Assembly (NCBI GenBank): GCA_025352665.1
Contig: JANXSM010000168.1
Location: 1-45,146 of the forward strand
Direction: 5' to 3'
Length of the DNA stretch: 45,146 bases
DNA from: Rhodospirillales bacterium
GTDB taxonomy: Bacteria > Pseudomonadota > Alphaproteobacteria > Acetobacterales > Acetobacteraceae
Below are positions 17,497-25,409 of the stretch, piece after piece. Made by a program: the position numbers and the translations under genes. Numbering within the stretch: position 1 is the stretch's first letter; every line of letters starts with the position of its first letter. The notes beneath the pieces are model-generated. The model saw only the letters and a program-made list of their open reading frames with translations, was not told the origin of the DNA and did not search any database.

Positions 17497-17907
17497 TTAG
17501 CTCTGTCGGCGTTCGATTTCTACGCCGACACTTTCCGCATCCGCGAACACATCCAGTTTCTCGACCCTGACGCGCACGCTGCGAATGCGCTGATCTTCCA
17601 AGACTTGTGCAGCAATTCGCTCCGCAAGGGTCTCGACCAGATGCACATGGCCGCTGGCGACCTGCGTGCGAGCAATTTCGGCGACTGCCTCATAATTGAC
17701 CACCCGGGCCAGATCGTCCCGACCGACCGCGCCGACGCGTAACGTGTCTGCGGCCTCGTCGACGACCGCGAGGTCGATATTGATGCGTACGCGCTGACGG
17801 TTCTCATGCTCGGGCGCGTAGACCCCGATCGAGGCGTGCAGCACCATGTTGCGGAGGAACACGTGGCGCAGGCCAAGGGCGGCGTCAGCGATTCTTGTCG
17901 TGTTCAT
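17497..17907 (-). CDS. folB: Dihydroneopterin aldolase
   Basis: 136 residues from ATG 17907. FolB cleaves dihydroneopterin to 6-hydroxymethyl-dihydropterin in folate synthesis. The family pattern is present: an opening strand with HASIGVYAPEHENRQRVRINIDL, VVNYEAVAEIA, the catalytic region VETLAERIAAQVL with its glutamate, and the C-terminal strand SVRVRVEKLDVF. The longer frame to 17982 adds 25 residues without homology; the internal ATG has a GAGG ribosome-binding site. It follows a pteridine-reductase-like SDR gene on the same strand after 93 bases, giving a small pterin/folate pair. Confidence 0.93.
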   Translation of the reverse strand: MNTTRIADAALGLRHVFLRNMVLHASIGVYAPEHENRQRVRINIDLAVVDEAADTLRVGAVGRDDLARVVNYEAVAEIARTQVASGHVHLVETLAERIAAQVLEDQRIRSVRVRVEKLDVFADAESVGVEIERRQS

Positions 17908-18000
17908 CGGTGCATCCTCGCGGGCAGGAAGCCCCCTGCTGGTCTTTGTTTCAACGGACAGCTGCTCTGCGTAGTGACACACGCGTTGCCAATGCAGCGC

Positions 18001-18774
18001 TCACTCCTCCAGAGCCGCCCGGTGACCGGCGGGGCTCCATTGCAGATGCTGCCCGCCGTCGAGCGCCAACATCTGCCCTGTCATTGACGGCAGCTCTAGC
18101 ATCGCCAACACGGCACGGCCGATCTCTTCCGGGCTGCTGCCATGCCGTAGCGGCACAGAGCTGCATTGTGCCTGGAACTGGGCTTCGCTCTGGCGAGGGC
18201 TCGGTACGGTCGGACCGGGGCCGATGCCGTTGACGCGAATGCGCGGCGCCAGCGCCAGCGCCATGGTCTGTGTCAGCGTCCACAGGGCCGCCTTCGACAC
18301 TGTGTAAGACACGAAATGCGGGGTGAGCGACCACACGCGCTCATCGAGCATGTTGACGATCAATCCCTCCGCCTCGGCCGGCAAGCCAGCGGCGAAATCT
18401 TGCATGAGCACGAAGGGTGCGCGCAGGTTGGGCTCCAGATGGGCGTCCCAGCTGGCGCGGCTGGTGTCGCGCCATTCGTCGCGTTCGAAATTGGAGGCGT
18501 TGTTGACGAGCACGCCGAGCAGGCCGAGCGCTGCGGTCGCATCGGATACCATGCGACGCACCGCGCCCTCCTGAGCCAGATCCGCCGGTAGCACGACGCA
18601 GCGACGACCAAGCTCACGAATTTCTGCCGCGGTGGCCTTGGCGTCGTCCAGGCTGGACTGGCAGTGGAGTGCCACGTCAAACCCGGCCTGCGCCAAGGTC
18701 AGGGCGATCTCGCGCCCAATGCGTCGCGCGGCCCCGGTGACCAAGGCCGCGCGCGGTATCGTTTCGGCGATCAT
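18001..18774 (-). CDS. SDR oxidoreductase, pteridine-reductase-like (FolM type)
   Basis: 257 residues. The cofactor motif reads TGAARRIG (about residues 13-20), the double-arginine form typical of pteridine reductases and FolM-type dihydromonapterin reductases rather than the common TGxxxGIG. NNAS and catalytic YTVSK are present. The C-terminal ALDGGQHL is the usual SDR end. Its place directly before folB supports a role in reducing a pterin, but this is inference; a generic SDR remains possible. It starts 14 bases after the phasin gene ends. Confidence 0.85.
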   Translation of the reverse strand: MIAETIPRAALVTGAARRIGREIALTLAQAGFDVALHCQSSLDDAKATAAEIRELGRRCVVLPADLAQEGAVRRMVSDATAALGLLGVLVNNASNFERDEWRDTSRASWDAHLEPNLRAPFVLMQDFAAGLPAEAEGLIVNMLDERVWSLTPHFVSYTVSKAALWTLTQTMALALAPRIRVNGIGPGPTVPSPRQSEAQFQAQCSSVPLRHGSSPEEIGRAVLAMLELPSMTGQMLALDGGQHLQWSPAGHRAALEE

Positions 18775-18788
18775 CCGGTGGAAGCGTC

Positions 18789-19262
18789 TTAGACCGTTGG
18801 TGGCGTTTTCGCCAACAGGGTCTTGGCTTCTTCCATGGCTTCCACGAAGCGCTTGTTGAGCAGAGACAGTGCCTCGCCGTTGGCGTGCTGGATCATGTCC
18901 GCCAGTTCCTTGGTGTTGGCGACTGCCTTCTCATAGGCAAGCTTTAGCATTTCGGTCTGCTTGGTCGCCTTGTCCTGCGGCGAGCCCACGTTCGTCATGC
19001 TCTTCAACGTCTCGGACAGCTCGGACATTGTCGACTGCATGATCTCCATGTGTCGCTTGGCCACGGCCTGAGCACCTTCCAGCGCGATCCGGTTGGCGGC
19101 GGACATGACTTCGAGGTTCCGCTTGTGCGCTTCCATTAGGGCGGAGGTGTCGGGCATGCCAGGCATCTTCATCTCGGAGAACATCTTGGTAAGGTCCTCG
19201 GCGGCCGACTTGGCTTGGTTCATGGCTGCGGCGAAAGGATTGAGAGGCGTGGTTTCAGCCAT
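18789..19262 (-). CDS. Phasin family protein
   Basis: 157 residues, almost entirely helical, with no signal peptide. The Phasin_2-like pattern is clear: an N-terminal NPFAAAMNQAKSAAEDL, MEAHKRNLEVMSAANRIALEGAQAVAKR in the centre, and EKAVANTKELADMIQHANGEALSLLNKR. Phasins coat polyhydroxyalkanoate granules. The ATG is preceded by a strong AAAGGAG ribosome-binding site that can be folded into either of two small hairpins. A TetR-like regulator gene stands 41 bases upstream on the same strand. No PHA synthase gene is in the window. Confidence 0.93.
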   Translation of the reverse strand: MAETTPLNPFAAAMNQAKSAAEDLTKMFSEMKMPGMPDTSALMEAHKRNLEVMSAANRIALEGAQAVAKRHMEIMQSTMSELSETLKSMTNVGSPQDKATKQTEMLKLAYEKAVANTKELADMIQHANGEALSLLNKRFVEAMEEAKTLLAKTPPTV

Positions 19263-19303
19263 CTAAAGCGCTCCTTTAACAAAGGGACAGGCGACGGTCC
19301 GAT

Positions 19304-19945
19304 CTACGCGGTAACCTCTGGGTCGGCAACTGGCGCCTCCTCTCCAGGGCTCGGCGTCATGCCGGGTTCTGCGGCAGCGCTGCCTCTGCCGCCGAACGTG
19401 CCTTCCGCTTGCTCCGCACGATCCAGCGCACGGTCCAGGGCTGCCATGGTGGCTGACAGGTCTTCGCTTTCGTCGCCTTGCCAGGCCCGTACCGTGTACA
19501 GCCACACCGCGTGCATGCCATGAATGCGCAGCTTGCCGCGGATGCCGCTGGTATCGATGCCGGCGCCGTCCAGCATCCATCGCATCGAGCACAGGCTCGG
19601 CGGCAGCAGGGCGAGGCTGGTAGCCGGGTGCTTCGGCAATTCGCGCAGCAGGGCGATCACACCGGCGCGATGAGCCTGCAGCGCATCGATCCGGCTCATG
19701 ACGATCCCGAGAAGTTTGTCGCGCGGGCTGCTTTGTTCAAGGATCCCGGTCAGTGCCTGCGCATCGGCCAGCGTGGCGAACCGCAGCAGCACGACAAGCT
19801 TGCAAGGAAAGCGCCGGCGTGCGCGGTCGATTGCAAGATCCGCGGCACGGGCCGCGGCGGCTACGCTGAGGTGAGACCACCCGGATCGGGCGATTAGCTC
19901 GAAGGCGCTTGCCACCAGGGAGCGGTCGAATGCGATGTTGTCCAT
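19304..19945 (-). CDS. TetR-like transcriptional regulator
   Basis: 213 residues. The first ~55 look like a TetR helix-turn-helix domain (AFELIARSGWSHLSVAAAARAADL...RARRRFP), in which the usual YYHF after the recognition helix is replaced by FPCK. The rest is helical and has the conserved-looking WLYTVRAWQGDESEDLSATMAALDRAL. The latter part also resembles COQ9-family proteins, which share the TetR fold but act in ubiquinone synthesis, so a non-DNA-binding role is an alternative. The last ~30 residues are low-complexity. It lies between proC (31 bases) and the phasin gene (41 bases), on the same strand. Confidence 0.7.
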   Translation of the reverse strand: MDNIAFDRSLVASAFELIARSGWSHLSVAAAARAADLAIDRARRRFPCKLVVLLRFATLADAQALTGILEQSSPRDKLLGIVMSRIDALQAHRAGVIALLRELPKHPATSLALLPPSLCSMRWMLDGAGIDTSGIRGKLRIHGMHAVWLYTVRAWQGDESEDLSATMAALDRALDRAEQAEGTFGGRGSAAAEPGMTPSPGEEAPVADPEVTA

Positions 19946-19976
19946 TACCCATATCTAGGGAGCGGCCGCGATTTTG

Positions 19977-20777
19977 TCAGCCGGCGAGTTCGCGCGACCT
20001 GGCGGTCGCGGCCGCGATCGCCCGGGACATCGCCCGCGGCCAGGCGGCGTCATCCATCAGAACCGCCAGCGCCCGCTCGGTGGTGCCCTTCGGACTGGTG
20101 ACGTTGCGGCGCAATTGGGCGGCATCCTCGTTACTGGCCGCCAACAGGGCGCCGGAGCCGGCGACCGTCTGGCGCGCCAGGGTGCGGGCAAGCGGTTGTG
20201 GAATACCCTGCTCGATCGCCGCCTGTTCGAGCAGTTCAGCCAACAGGAACACATAGGCGGGACCACCGCCGGAGACCGCGGTGACCGGATCGATCAACGC
20301 CTCGTCCTCGACCCATTCGACAAGGCCGACGCCGGCTAGCAGCGCGTGGCAAAGCGCCTTCTGTTTGGCGCCGACACCGGGGCCCACGCAGGCCACGGTG
20401 ATCCCCTGCCGGATCGCTGCCGGCGTGTTGGGCATGGCGCGCACCACGTTGGCACCGGCGAGGGCGGTTTGCAGGAACGCGATGCTGCAGCCGGCCATGA
20501 TGGAGAGCATCACCGCCTGGCGATGCCCGGCATACAGCGGCAGCGCCTGCGCCGCATTCTGCGGCTTCACCGCCAGCACCACGGCGGCCGGCCTGAAATC
20601 CGCTGGCAGGTCGGCTGCAGAGGCGACCACGGTCACCTCCGGCCCCGGACTGAGCGGCAGCGATGGATCGACGGCGAAGGATGCAGACAGGCCCTGTTCG
20701 CGCCAGCCCGCCAGCATCGCGCCCCCCATCTTGCCCATGCCGACGAGCAGCACGGGTGGTAGCATTGGTTGGGTCAC
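19977..20777 (-). CDS. proC: Pyrroline-5-carboxylate reductase
   Basis: 266 residues from GTG 20777. ProC reduces pyrroline-5-carboxylate to proline with NAD(P)H. The N-terminal Rossmann motif is VLLVGMGKMGGAML, the middle has VKPQNAAQAL and VVRAMPNTPA, and the C-terminal signature VSGGGPAYVFLLAELL is followed by QTVAGSGALL and the VTSPKGTTERAL loop. The GTG overlaps the ybjN stop as GTGA; an ATG four codons in (20765) is the alternative. Much longer upstream frame has no homology. Confidence 0.96.
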   Translation of the reverse strand: MTQPMLPPVLLVGMGKMGGAMLAGWREQGLSASFAVDPSLPLSPGPEVTVVASAADLPADFRPAAVVLAVKPQNAAQALPLYAGHRQAVMLSIMAGCSIAFLQTALAGANVVRAMPNTPAAIRQGITVACVGPGVGAKQKALCHALLAGVGLVEWVEDEALIDPVTAVSGGGPAYVFLLAELLEQAAIEQGIPQPLARTLARQTVAGSGALLAASNEDAAQLRRNVTSPKGTTERALAVLMDDAAWPRAMSRAIAAATARSRELAG

Positions 20778-21277
20778 GCCTCGCCAACGCATTCGAGCAT
20801 GGCGGCCTGCAAGGCGTCCGCCGGGGATTTGCCGCCCCAGAGCACGAACTGGAACGCCGGGTAGAAGCGCTCGCATTCGGTGATCGCGATGTCGATCATA
20901 TCCTCCAGGCTTTCGGCCGAAGCGCCTGGTGCGCCGCGCAGCAGCACCGAATGGCGGAACACCGGCATGCCGTCGTCGGTGTCCATGCCGAAATGGCCGA
21001 TCCAGAGACGTTCGTTGGCCAGTGCCAGCAGTTCGAACAACGCGCCGCGGCTCTTTTCTGGCACTTTGAGATCGAAGGCGCAGGTGAAATGCATGGCGCT
21101 GATCTCGGACGACCAGCTGAAATAAAGCCCGTAGTCGCACCATTTACCCGGCGCCTCGGCCGCCATCTCGGTGTTGTTGCGACGGTCGAAGGCCCAATCA
21201 TTGGCGCTGACGATCTGCTCCATCACGTCCAGCGGATTGATGGATGATTCCTGGCTGATGCTCATATGGGCTGACAT
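20774..21277 (-). CDS. YbjN domain-containing protein
   Basis: 167 residues of the YbjN family, a type III secretion chaperone-like fold. Features are INPLDVMEQIVSANDWAFDR at the start, YGLYFSWSSEISAMHFTCAFDL, then ALFELLALANERLWIGHFGMD, and FYPAFQFVLWGGKSPADAL near the end. Its biochemical role is not known; E. coli YbjN affects motility and stress traits. The tight GTGA coupling to proC and the nearby ubiK and divergent lgt recall a gene order common in alphaproteobacteria. Confidence 0.92.
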   Translation of the reverse strand: MSAHMSISQESSINPLDVMEQIVSANDWAFDRRNNTEMAAEAPGKWCDYGLYFSWSSEISAMHFTCAFDLKVPEKSRGALFELLALANERLWIGHFGMDTDDGMPVFRHSVLLRGAPGASAESLEDMIDIAITECERFYPAFQFVLWGGKSPADALQAAMLECVGEA

Positions 21278-21462
21278 GGAAGGGGCTCCCGTCCTGGAGG
21301 AAGGCCTGCGGGCCGGACCAGTGCTCCCCTATTTGGGGGTCCGAGTCCTGAACGGCCACAAGCCAACCCTACCGGGCGACGTTGCTGCGCCGCAAGAGGC
21401 GGTCGATTTGCCACGCGAAGTTCATGTATCACTTCATGTGTTGAGGGGAAGTACTGGGTAGC

Positions 21463-21771
21463 TCAGACGATCATGCCAGGTCCTGGCTCGGGCTTGGGTT
21501 CCACGGCTGCGATCCGCGCCTCAAGGCCCGCGATACGGGCCTCCATCGCAGCCAACAGCGCCTCGGCCGCTTCCTGACCCGATCGCGCGTTGGCGGCCAG
21601 CTCCGACACCGCCTCCAGCTCCTCGCGCCGGACCAGGTCAAGCTTGCGGATCGTCTCGTCGACGCGGGCGCGGACCACCGCCTCCGCCTCGTCGCGCAGC
21701 CCGGTCAGCGCGGATATCGCACCCCCGGCGACACCTGCGAGGTCATCGAAGAAGCGTGGACGGTCGGCCAT
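21463..21771 (-). CDS. ubiK: Ubiquinone biosynthesis accessory factor UbiK / BMFP family
   Basis: 102 residues. The N-terminal amphipathic part RFFDDLAGVAGGAISALTGLRDE and the C-terminal heptad-patterned coiled coil (EAAEALLAAMEARIAGLEARIAAVE) are the two parts of the BMFP/UbiK family. UbiK helps the ubiquinone-synthesis complex and binds lipid. The last ~10 residues are Pro/Gly-rich. It is divergent from lgt, 108 bases away, and lies 185 bases upstream of ybjN. Confidence 0.88.
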   Translation of the reverse strand: MADRPRFFDDLAGVAGGAISALTGLRDEAEAVVRARVDETIRKLDLVRREELEAVSELAANARSGQEAAEALLAAMEARIAGLEARIAAVEPKPEPGPGMIV

Positions 21772-21819
21772 GGGTCATTCTCCTCAGCACCTGCCCCGTC
21801 TTTCACCCAAGCTGTGGCT

Positions 21820-21847
21820 TTCACGGGTCGGCGTTGCCCTCTATATC
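21820..21847 (+). promoter_or_regulatory. Candidate promoter for lgt
   Basis: TTCACG (21820-21825) and TATATC (21842-21847), spaced by 16 bases, resemble the alphaproteobacterial housekeeping pattern TTGACG / TATATC. Transcription would begin about 25 bases before the ATG at 21880. It lies in the 108-bp divergent gap with ubiK. Confidence 0.3.
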
Positions 21848-21879
21848 GTGCTCCCTGCGGTAAAATAAGGCTTTTGTAC

Positions 21880-22680
21880 ATGATCCCGGTGCTGATGTTC
21901 CCGCAGTTCGATCCTGTGGTGGTCGCACTTGGGCCGCTGGCGATCCGGTGGTACGCGCTCGCCTACATCGCAGCCCTGGTGCTCGGCTGGCGGCTGGTGC
22001 GCATTTGGGTCGAAATGACACCCGCCGTTGCGACCCGGCTGCAGGCTGATGATTTCCTCACCTGGGCCACGCTCGGCGTCGTGCTCGGCGGTCGCGCGGG
22101 TTACGTGCTGTTCTACCAGCCGGCCGCGTTTCTGGCCGCCCCCTGGCGCATTTTGGCGGTGTGGGAGGGCGGCATGTCGTTTCATGGCGGCATGCTCGGC
22201 GTGGCGCTCGCGATCATTCTATACTGTCGCCAGCTCGGCCTGCCGGTCCTGGGGTTTGCGGACCGCATCGCCGTGGCCGCGCCGATCGGCCTCGGCCTTG
22301 GCCGGGTCGCCAACTTCATCAACGGCGAGCTGTGGGGCCGTGAGGCGGACCCGAGCCTGCCGTGGGCGATGATCTTCCCCAACGCGGGACCCGCGCCGCG
22401 CCATCCCAGCCAGATCTACCAGGCGCTGATGGAAGGGCTGATCCTGTTCATCCTGATGTTCGCCCTGTCGCGCAGCGAGCGCATCCGCGCCCGCTTCGGC
22501 CTGCTGACCGGCATCTTCCTGTGCGGCTATGCGGTGGCCCGCATCATCGGCGAGTTCTTTCGCCAGCCGGATGCGTTCCTGGGGTTCCTGTTTGCCGGCG
22601 CCACCATGGGGCAGCTGCTGTCGGTCCCGATGCTGCTGGCTGGCCTTGGCATGATCGCCTGGTCGCGACGGAGGGCCTGA
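21880..22680 (+). CDS. lgt: Prolipoprotein diacylglyceryl transferase
   Basis: 266 residues from ATG 21880. Lgt transfers diacylglycerol from phosphatidylglycerol to the lipobox cysteine of prolipoproteins, in the inner membrane. Diagnostic stretches: IRWYALAYI near the start, VWEGGMSFHGGMLG, the signature GRVANFINGELWGR, RHPSQIYQALMEG and IIGEFFRQPD. Seven membrane helices fit the family. It serves the several lipoproteins encoded nearby (9304, 13401, 24387). The next gene, a MidA-type methyltransferase, overlaps or abuts its stop. Confidence 0.96.
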   Translation: MIPVLMFPQFDPVVVALGPLAIRWYALAYIAALVLGWRLVRIWVEMTPAVATRLQADDFLTWATLGVVLGGRAGYVLFYQPAAFLAAPWRILAVWEGGMSFHGGMLGVALAIILYCRQLGLPVLGFADRIAVAAPIGLGLGRVANFINGELWGREADPSLPWAMIFPNAGPAPRHPSQIYQALMEGLILFILMFALSRSERIRARFGLLTGIFLCGYAVARIIGEFFRQPDAFLGFLFAGATMGQLLSVPMLLAGLGMIAWSRRRA

Positions 22681-23636
22681 ACATCCGCCTCGACGCATTC
22701 ATGGCGCAGGCGAACGCCACCTATTACGCCACGCGCGATCCGTTCGCCGATTTCACCACCTCGCCCGAGATCAGCCAAATGTTCGGCGAACTGCTGGGCC
22801 TTTGGGCGGTCGTGGTCTGGCAGTCGATGGGCTGCCCCAGCCCGTTCATTCTGGCCGAGGCGGGCCCCGGCCGCGGCACATTGATGGTCGATGCGTTGCG
22901 GGCAGCCAGGCTGGTGCCGGCGTTTCGTGCTGCCCTGCAGCTGCATCTGGTAGAAAATTCGCCCGCCTTGCGCGCGGTGCAGGCGACCAAGCTCGATGCT
23001 ACCTGGCATGACCGTGTGCAAGATCTGCCAGATGGCCCGATGGTCCTGTTGGCCAACGAGTTCCTCGATGCCTTGCCGATCCGCCAGTTCGTCCGCCGTG
23101 GCGGCTGGACGGAGCGCTTCGTGGAAGCTGGCAGCTTTGTCGAACACCCGTCGGGTGAGGATCTGCCGGACCTTGAGGAGGATGCCGTCATCGAGCGGTG
23201 CGAACCCGCACTCGAGCTTGCGCGCCATCTCGGCGAACGCCTTGGCTGCCAGGGTGGCGGCGCGCTGTTTCTCGACTACGGCCCGGCGGTGTCGACCCCA
23301 GGTGATTCGCTGCAGGCCCTGCGGGACGGAAAGCCGGCTGATCCGCTTGCAGCCTCCGGCAGTGCTGATCTCACCGCCCATGTCGATTTCCAGGCATTCG
23401 CTCACGCCGCTGCCGGCTGCACCCGCTATGGTCCGGAATCGCAGGGGATGTTCCTCGCCCGTCTCGGCCTGTTCCAGCGCAGTCATGCGCTCGCGTGCGG
23501 GCAGCCGCCGGCGGCCGGACAGCGCCTGCTGACCCAGGCCCGTCGCCTTGCCGAGCCCGACGGCATGGGCCGTCTGTTCAAGGCGCTGGCTCTTTGTCAC
23601 CCTGACCTGCCCGAACCGCCAGGATTCTCCGCATGA
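22677..23636 (+). CDS. MidA/NDUFAF7-type SAM-dependent methyltransferase
   Basis: About 312-320 residues. Conserved blocks: YYATRDPFADFTTSPEISQ, MFGELLGLW, the SAM-binding AEAGPGRGTLM, LHLVENSPALR, LLANEFLDALPI and GGALFLDYGP. In mitochondria the homologue NDUFAF7 methylates an arginine of complex I; the bacterial role is inferred. Homology begins before the first ATG (22701). Upstream the only in-frame options are ATC 22683, 7 bases after a GGAGGG, or CTG 22677, which overlaps the lgt stop as CTGA. The end overlaps pgeF as ATGA. The N-terminus is shorter than most homologues. Confidence 0.88.
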   Translation: MNIRLDAFMAQANATYYATRDPFADFTTSPEISQMFGELLGLWAVVVWQSMGCPSPFILAEAGPGRGTLMVDALRAARLVPAFRAALQLHLVENSPALRAVQATKLDATWHDRVQDLPDGPMVLLANEFLDALPIRQFVRRGGWTERFVEAGSFVEHPSGEDLPDLEEDAVIERCEPALELARHLGERLGCQGGGALFLDYGPAVSTPGDSLQALRDGKPADPLAASGSADLTAHVDFQAFAHAAAGCTRYGPESQGMFLARLGLFQRSHALACGQPPAAGQRLLTQARRLAEPDGMGRLFKALALCHPDLPEPPGFSA

Positions 23637-24385
23637 CTGCCGAAGCGCTGCACGCAGGACTTGCCGTTCCGCACGGCTTCTTCACCCGCCGCGGGGGCGT
23701 GTCCGAAGGCCCGTTCGCCAGCCTGAACTGCAGCCTGTCCAGCGCCGATGCGCGCGAGGCGGTGCTGGAAAACCGTGCTCGCGCGGCACGCAGCCTGGGG
23801 GCGGATCCCGCCTGCCTATCCGGCCTGCATCAGGTTCATGGCATCGAAGTCGCGGTGGTGACCGCGCCATACCAGCCTGGATCGGGCCCGCGCGCGGATG
23901 CTCTGGTGACGGCCGTGCGTGGCCAGGCGCTCGGCATCGTCACCGCTGATTGCGCCCCAGTGTTGTTCGCCGATGCCGCGGCCGGTGTGGTCGGCGCCGC
24001 CCACGCCGGCTGGCGCGGAGCCGCAGCCGGCGTGCTGGAGGCGACGATGGAGGCGATGCGGGCGCTGGGAGCAACCGCTATCACCGCGGCCGTCGGCCCC
24101 TGCATCCGCCAGCCCTCCTACGAAGTCGGCGCCGATCTGCGCGATGCCATGCTGGCGGTCAGTGCCGGGGCCGCGCGGTTTTTCGTCGACGGCACCTGCC
24201 CTGACCACTGGCAGTTCGACCTCGCCGGCTACTGCGCCGAACGCTTGCACACCGGTGGCGCGCAGATCGTCGAAATCGTCGCGGCCGACACGCTGGCCGA
24301 CCCCGAGCGCTTCTTCAGCCATCGCCGCCGTACCCTGGCCGGGGGCGGGCCGCTCGGGCATCAGATCTCCATTGTGACGCTGTAG
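23633..24385 (+). CDS. pgeF: Peptidoglycan editing factor PgeF / YfiH purine nucleoside phosphorylase family
   Basis: 250 residues of the Cu-oxidase_4/YfiH family. It opens with PHGFFTRRGGVSEGPFASLN; metal/active-site residues are in SGLHQVHG, IVTADCAPVLFAD and AAHAGWRGAAAGVLE, and FFSHRRR is near the end. Family members act on nucleosides (adenosine deaminase/phosphorylase activity) and in E. coli YfiH prevents wrong L-serine incorporation in peptidoglycan. It overlaps the preceding methyltransferase gene by ATGA, a pairing often seen in alphaproteobacteria with lgt. Confidence 0.93.
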   Translation: MTAEALHAGLAVPHGFFTRRGGVSEGPFASLNCSLSSADAREAVLENRARAARSLGADPACLSGLHQVHGIEVAVVTAPYQPGSGPRADALVTAVRGQALGIVTADCAPVLFADAAAGVVGAAHAGWRGAAAGVLEATMEAMRALGATAITAAVGPCIRQPSYEVGADLRDAMLAVSAGAARFFVDGTCPDHWQFDLAGYCAERLHTGGAQIVEIVAADTLADPERFFSHRRRTLAGGGPLGHQISIVTL

Positions 24386-24386
24386 G

Positions 24387-25283
24387 ATGTTTCCTGTGTT
24401 CCCCAGATTTGCGCCGGTTTGCCTGACCCTGCTGCTGCTCGCCGGCTGCGGCGGCCTGCCGCGGCCGTTCGAAGGCTATCCGGGCGCCAATGCCACCCGC
24501 CTCGTGCAACCGCCCCCGGTGCGCCTGGTCGTGATGCGGCCAGACGCGGCGTTGCTGACCAGCGAGGCCGCGGCCGCGTATGGCGCGGCCCTGGCCGAGG
24601 CGCTGGTGGGCCAGGACATGCCGGCCGTGGCCGCACGTCCGTCGCCGGGCGACTGGCGCCTTTCGGTCAGCGCCGAGACCACCCTCGGCCAGGTGACGCC
24701 TGAGTTCACCGTGTTCGACCCGATCGGCAATCAGGTCGGCATCGCCCAGGGCCGCGCCGTCTCGGCGGAGGCCTGGTCGACAGCGTCCCCCGCCACCTTG
24801 CGCGACTCGGCCCAGGCGGCGGCGCCCAACATCGCCTCGCTGATGACGCGGATCGAGGCGGCGCGACGTGCCAACGATCCTAACAGCCTGGTCAACCGAC
24901 CGATCAAGGTGCAGGTCGCAGCCGTCACCGGCGCCCCGGGCGACGGCAACCGCCAGCTGACCCGCAACATGGGTGACCAACTCGCTCAGTTCGGCATGCA
25001 GGTGCAGGACAGTCCGGTGGGAGCCGACTACATCGTGGCCGGCACGGTGCTGGCGACATCCAAGACCCCCAAAACCACTCAGATCGAGATCCAATGGCAG
25101 GTGCGCAACGCCCAAGCGGACGAGCGCGGCAAGCTTTGGCAATTGAACGAAGTGCCGGCGGGCAGCCTGGATCGCTACTGGGGCGACGTGGCTGTGGCGG
25201 CCGCATCGGAAGCCGCTGCCGGGGTGAAGGACGTGCTGGACCGTGACACCGGGCGAACCACCAGGCCTGCAGCCCAGCCGTGA
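24387..25283 (+). CDS. Lipoprotein of unknown function
   Basis: 298 residues with a lipoprotein signal ending in LLLLAGC (cysteine near residue 21). The mature part has two roughly repeated alpha/beta halves: one with LVVMRPDAALLTSEAAAAYGAALAEAL and one with VQVAAVTGAPGDGNRQLTRN, then VGADYIVAGTVLATSK. The second half recalls lipoproteins that assemble around LptE/CsgG-like folds, but I cannot name a family. It begins 2 bases after pgeF, so translation is probably coupled, and a likely terminator follows. Lgt, which would lipidate it, is encoded upstream. Confidence 0.85.
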   Translation: MFPVFPRFAPVCLTLLLLAGCGGLPRPFEGYPGANATRLVQPPPVRLVVMRPDAALLTSEAAAAYGAALAEALVGQDMPAVAARPSPGDWRLSVSAETTLGQVTPEFTVFDPIGNQVGIAQGRAVSAEAWSTASPATLRDSAQAAAPNIASLMTRIEAARRANDPNSLVNRPIKVQVAAVTGAPGDGNRQLTRNMGDQLAQFGMQVQDSPVGADYIVAGTVLATSKTPKTTQIEIQWQVRNAQADERGKLWQLNEVPAGSLDRYWGDVAVAAASEAAAGVKDVLDRDTGRTTRPAAQP

Positions 25284-25284
25284 G

Positions 25285-25314
25285 ATGCCAACACGGCGAC
25301 GTCGGCATTTCTTT
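25285..25314 (+). terminator. Probable intrinsic terminator after the lgt-pgeF-lipoprotein operon
   Basis: ATGCC (25285-25289) pairs with GGCAT (25304-25308); inside, one mismatch is followed by two more pairs. The stem is followed by TTTCTTT (25308-25314). It begins two bases after the lipoprotein stop codon. The stem is modest, so the call is tentative. Confidence 0.4.
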
Positions 25315-25409
25315 GCGACGGGTCAGTGACACCGGTGGCCTCGGTTGCTAAAAGCGCGCGGCGGCGGGTGTCGCCCGAGTTGGCCCCCCATCAGTCTGGA
25401 CCCGTCCCT

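Noticed and set aside
17192-17500. 102-codon plus-strand open frame (from ATG 17192) across the uvrC-folB gap
   Set aside because: The composition is AT-rich with unusual codons, the frame overlaps the uvrC start and DnaA boxes, and no ribosome-binding site stands out. It is probably chance in AT-rich DNA.
21278-21462. Possible tRNA or small RNA between ybjN and ubiK
   Set aside because: One stretch looks like a T-loop (GGTCCGAGTCC) but no acceptor, D or anticodon arms can be drawn. A GAAGT/ACTTC repeat (21417-21435) is too weak to call.
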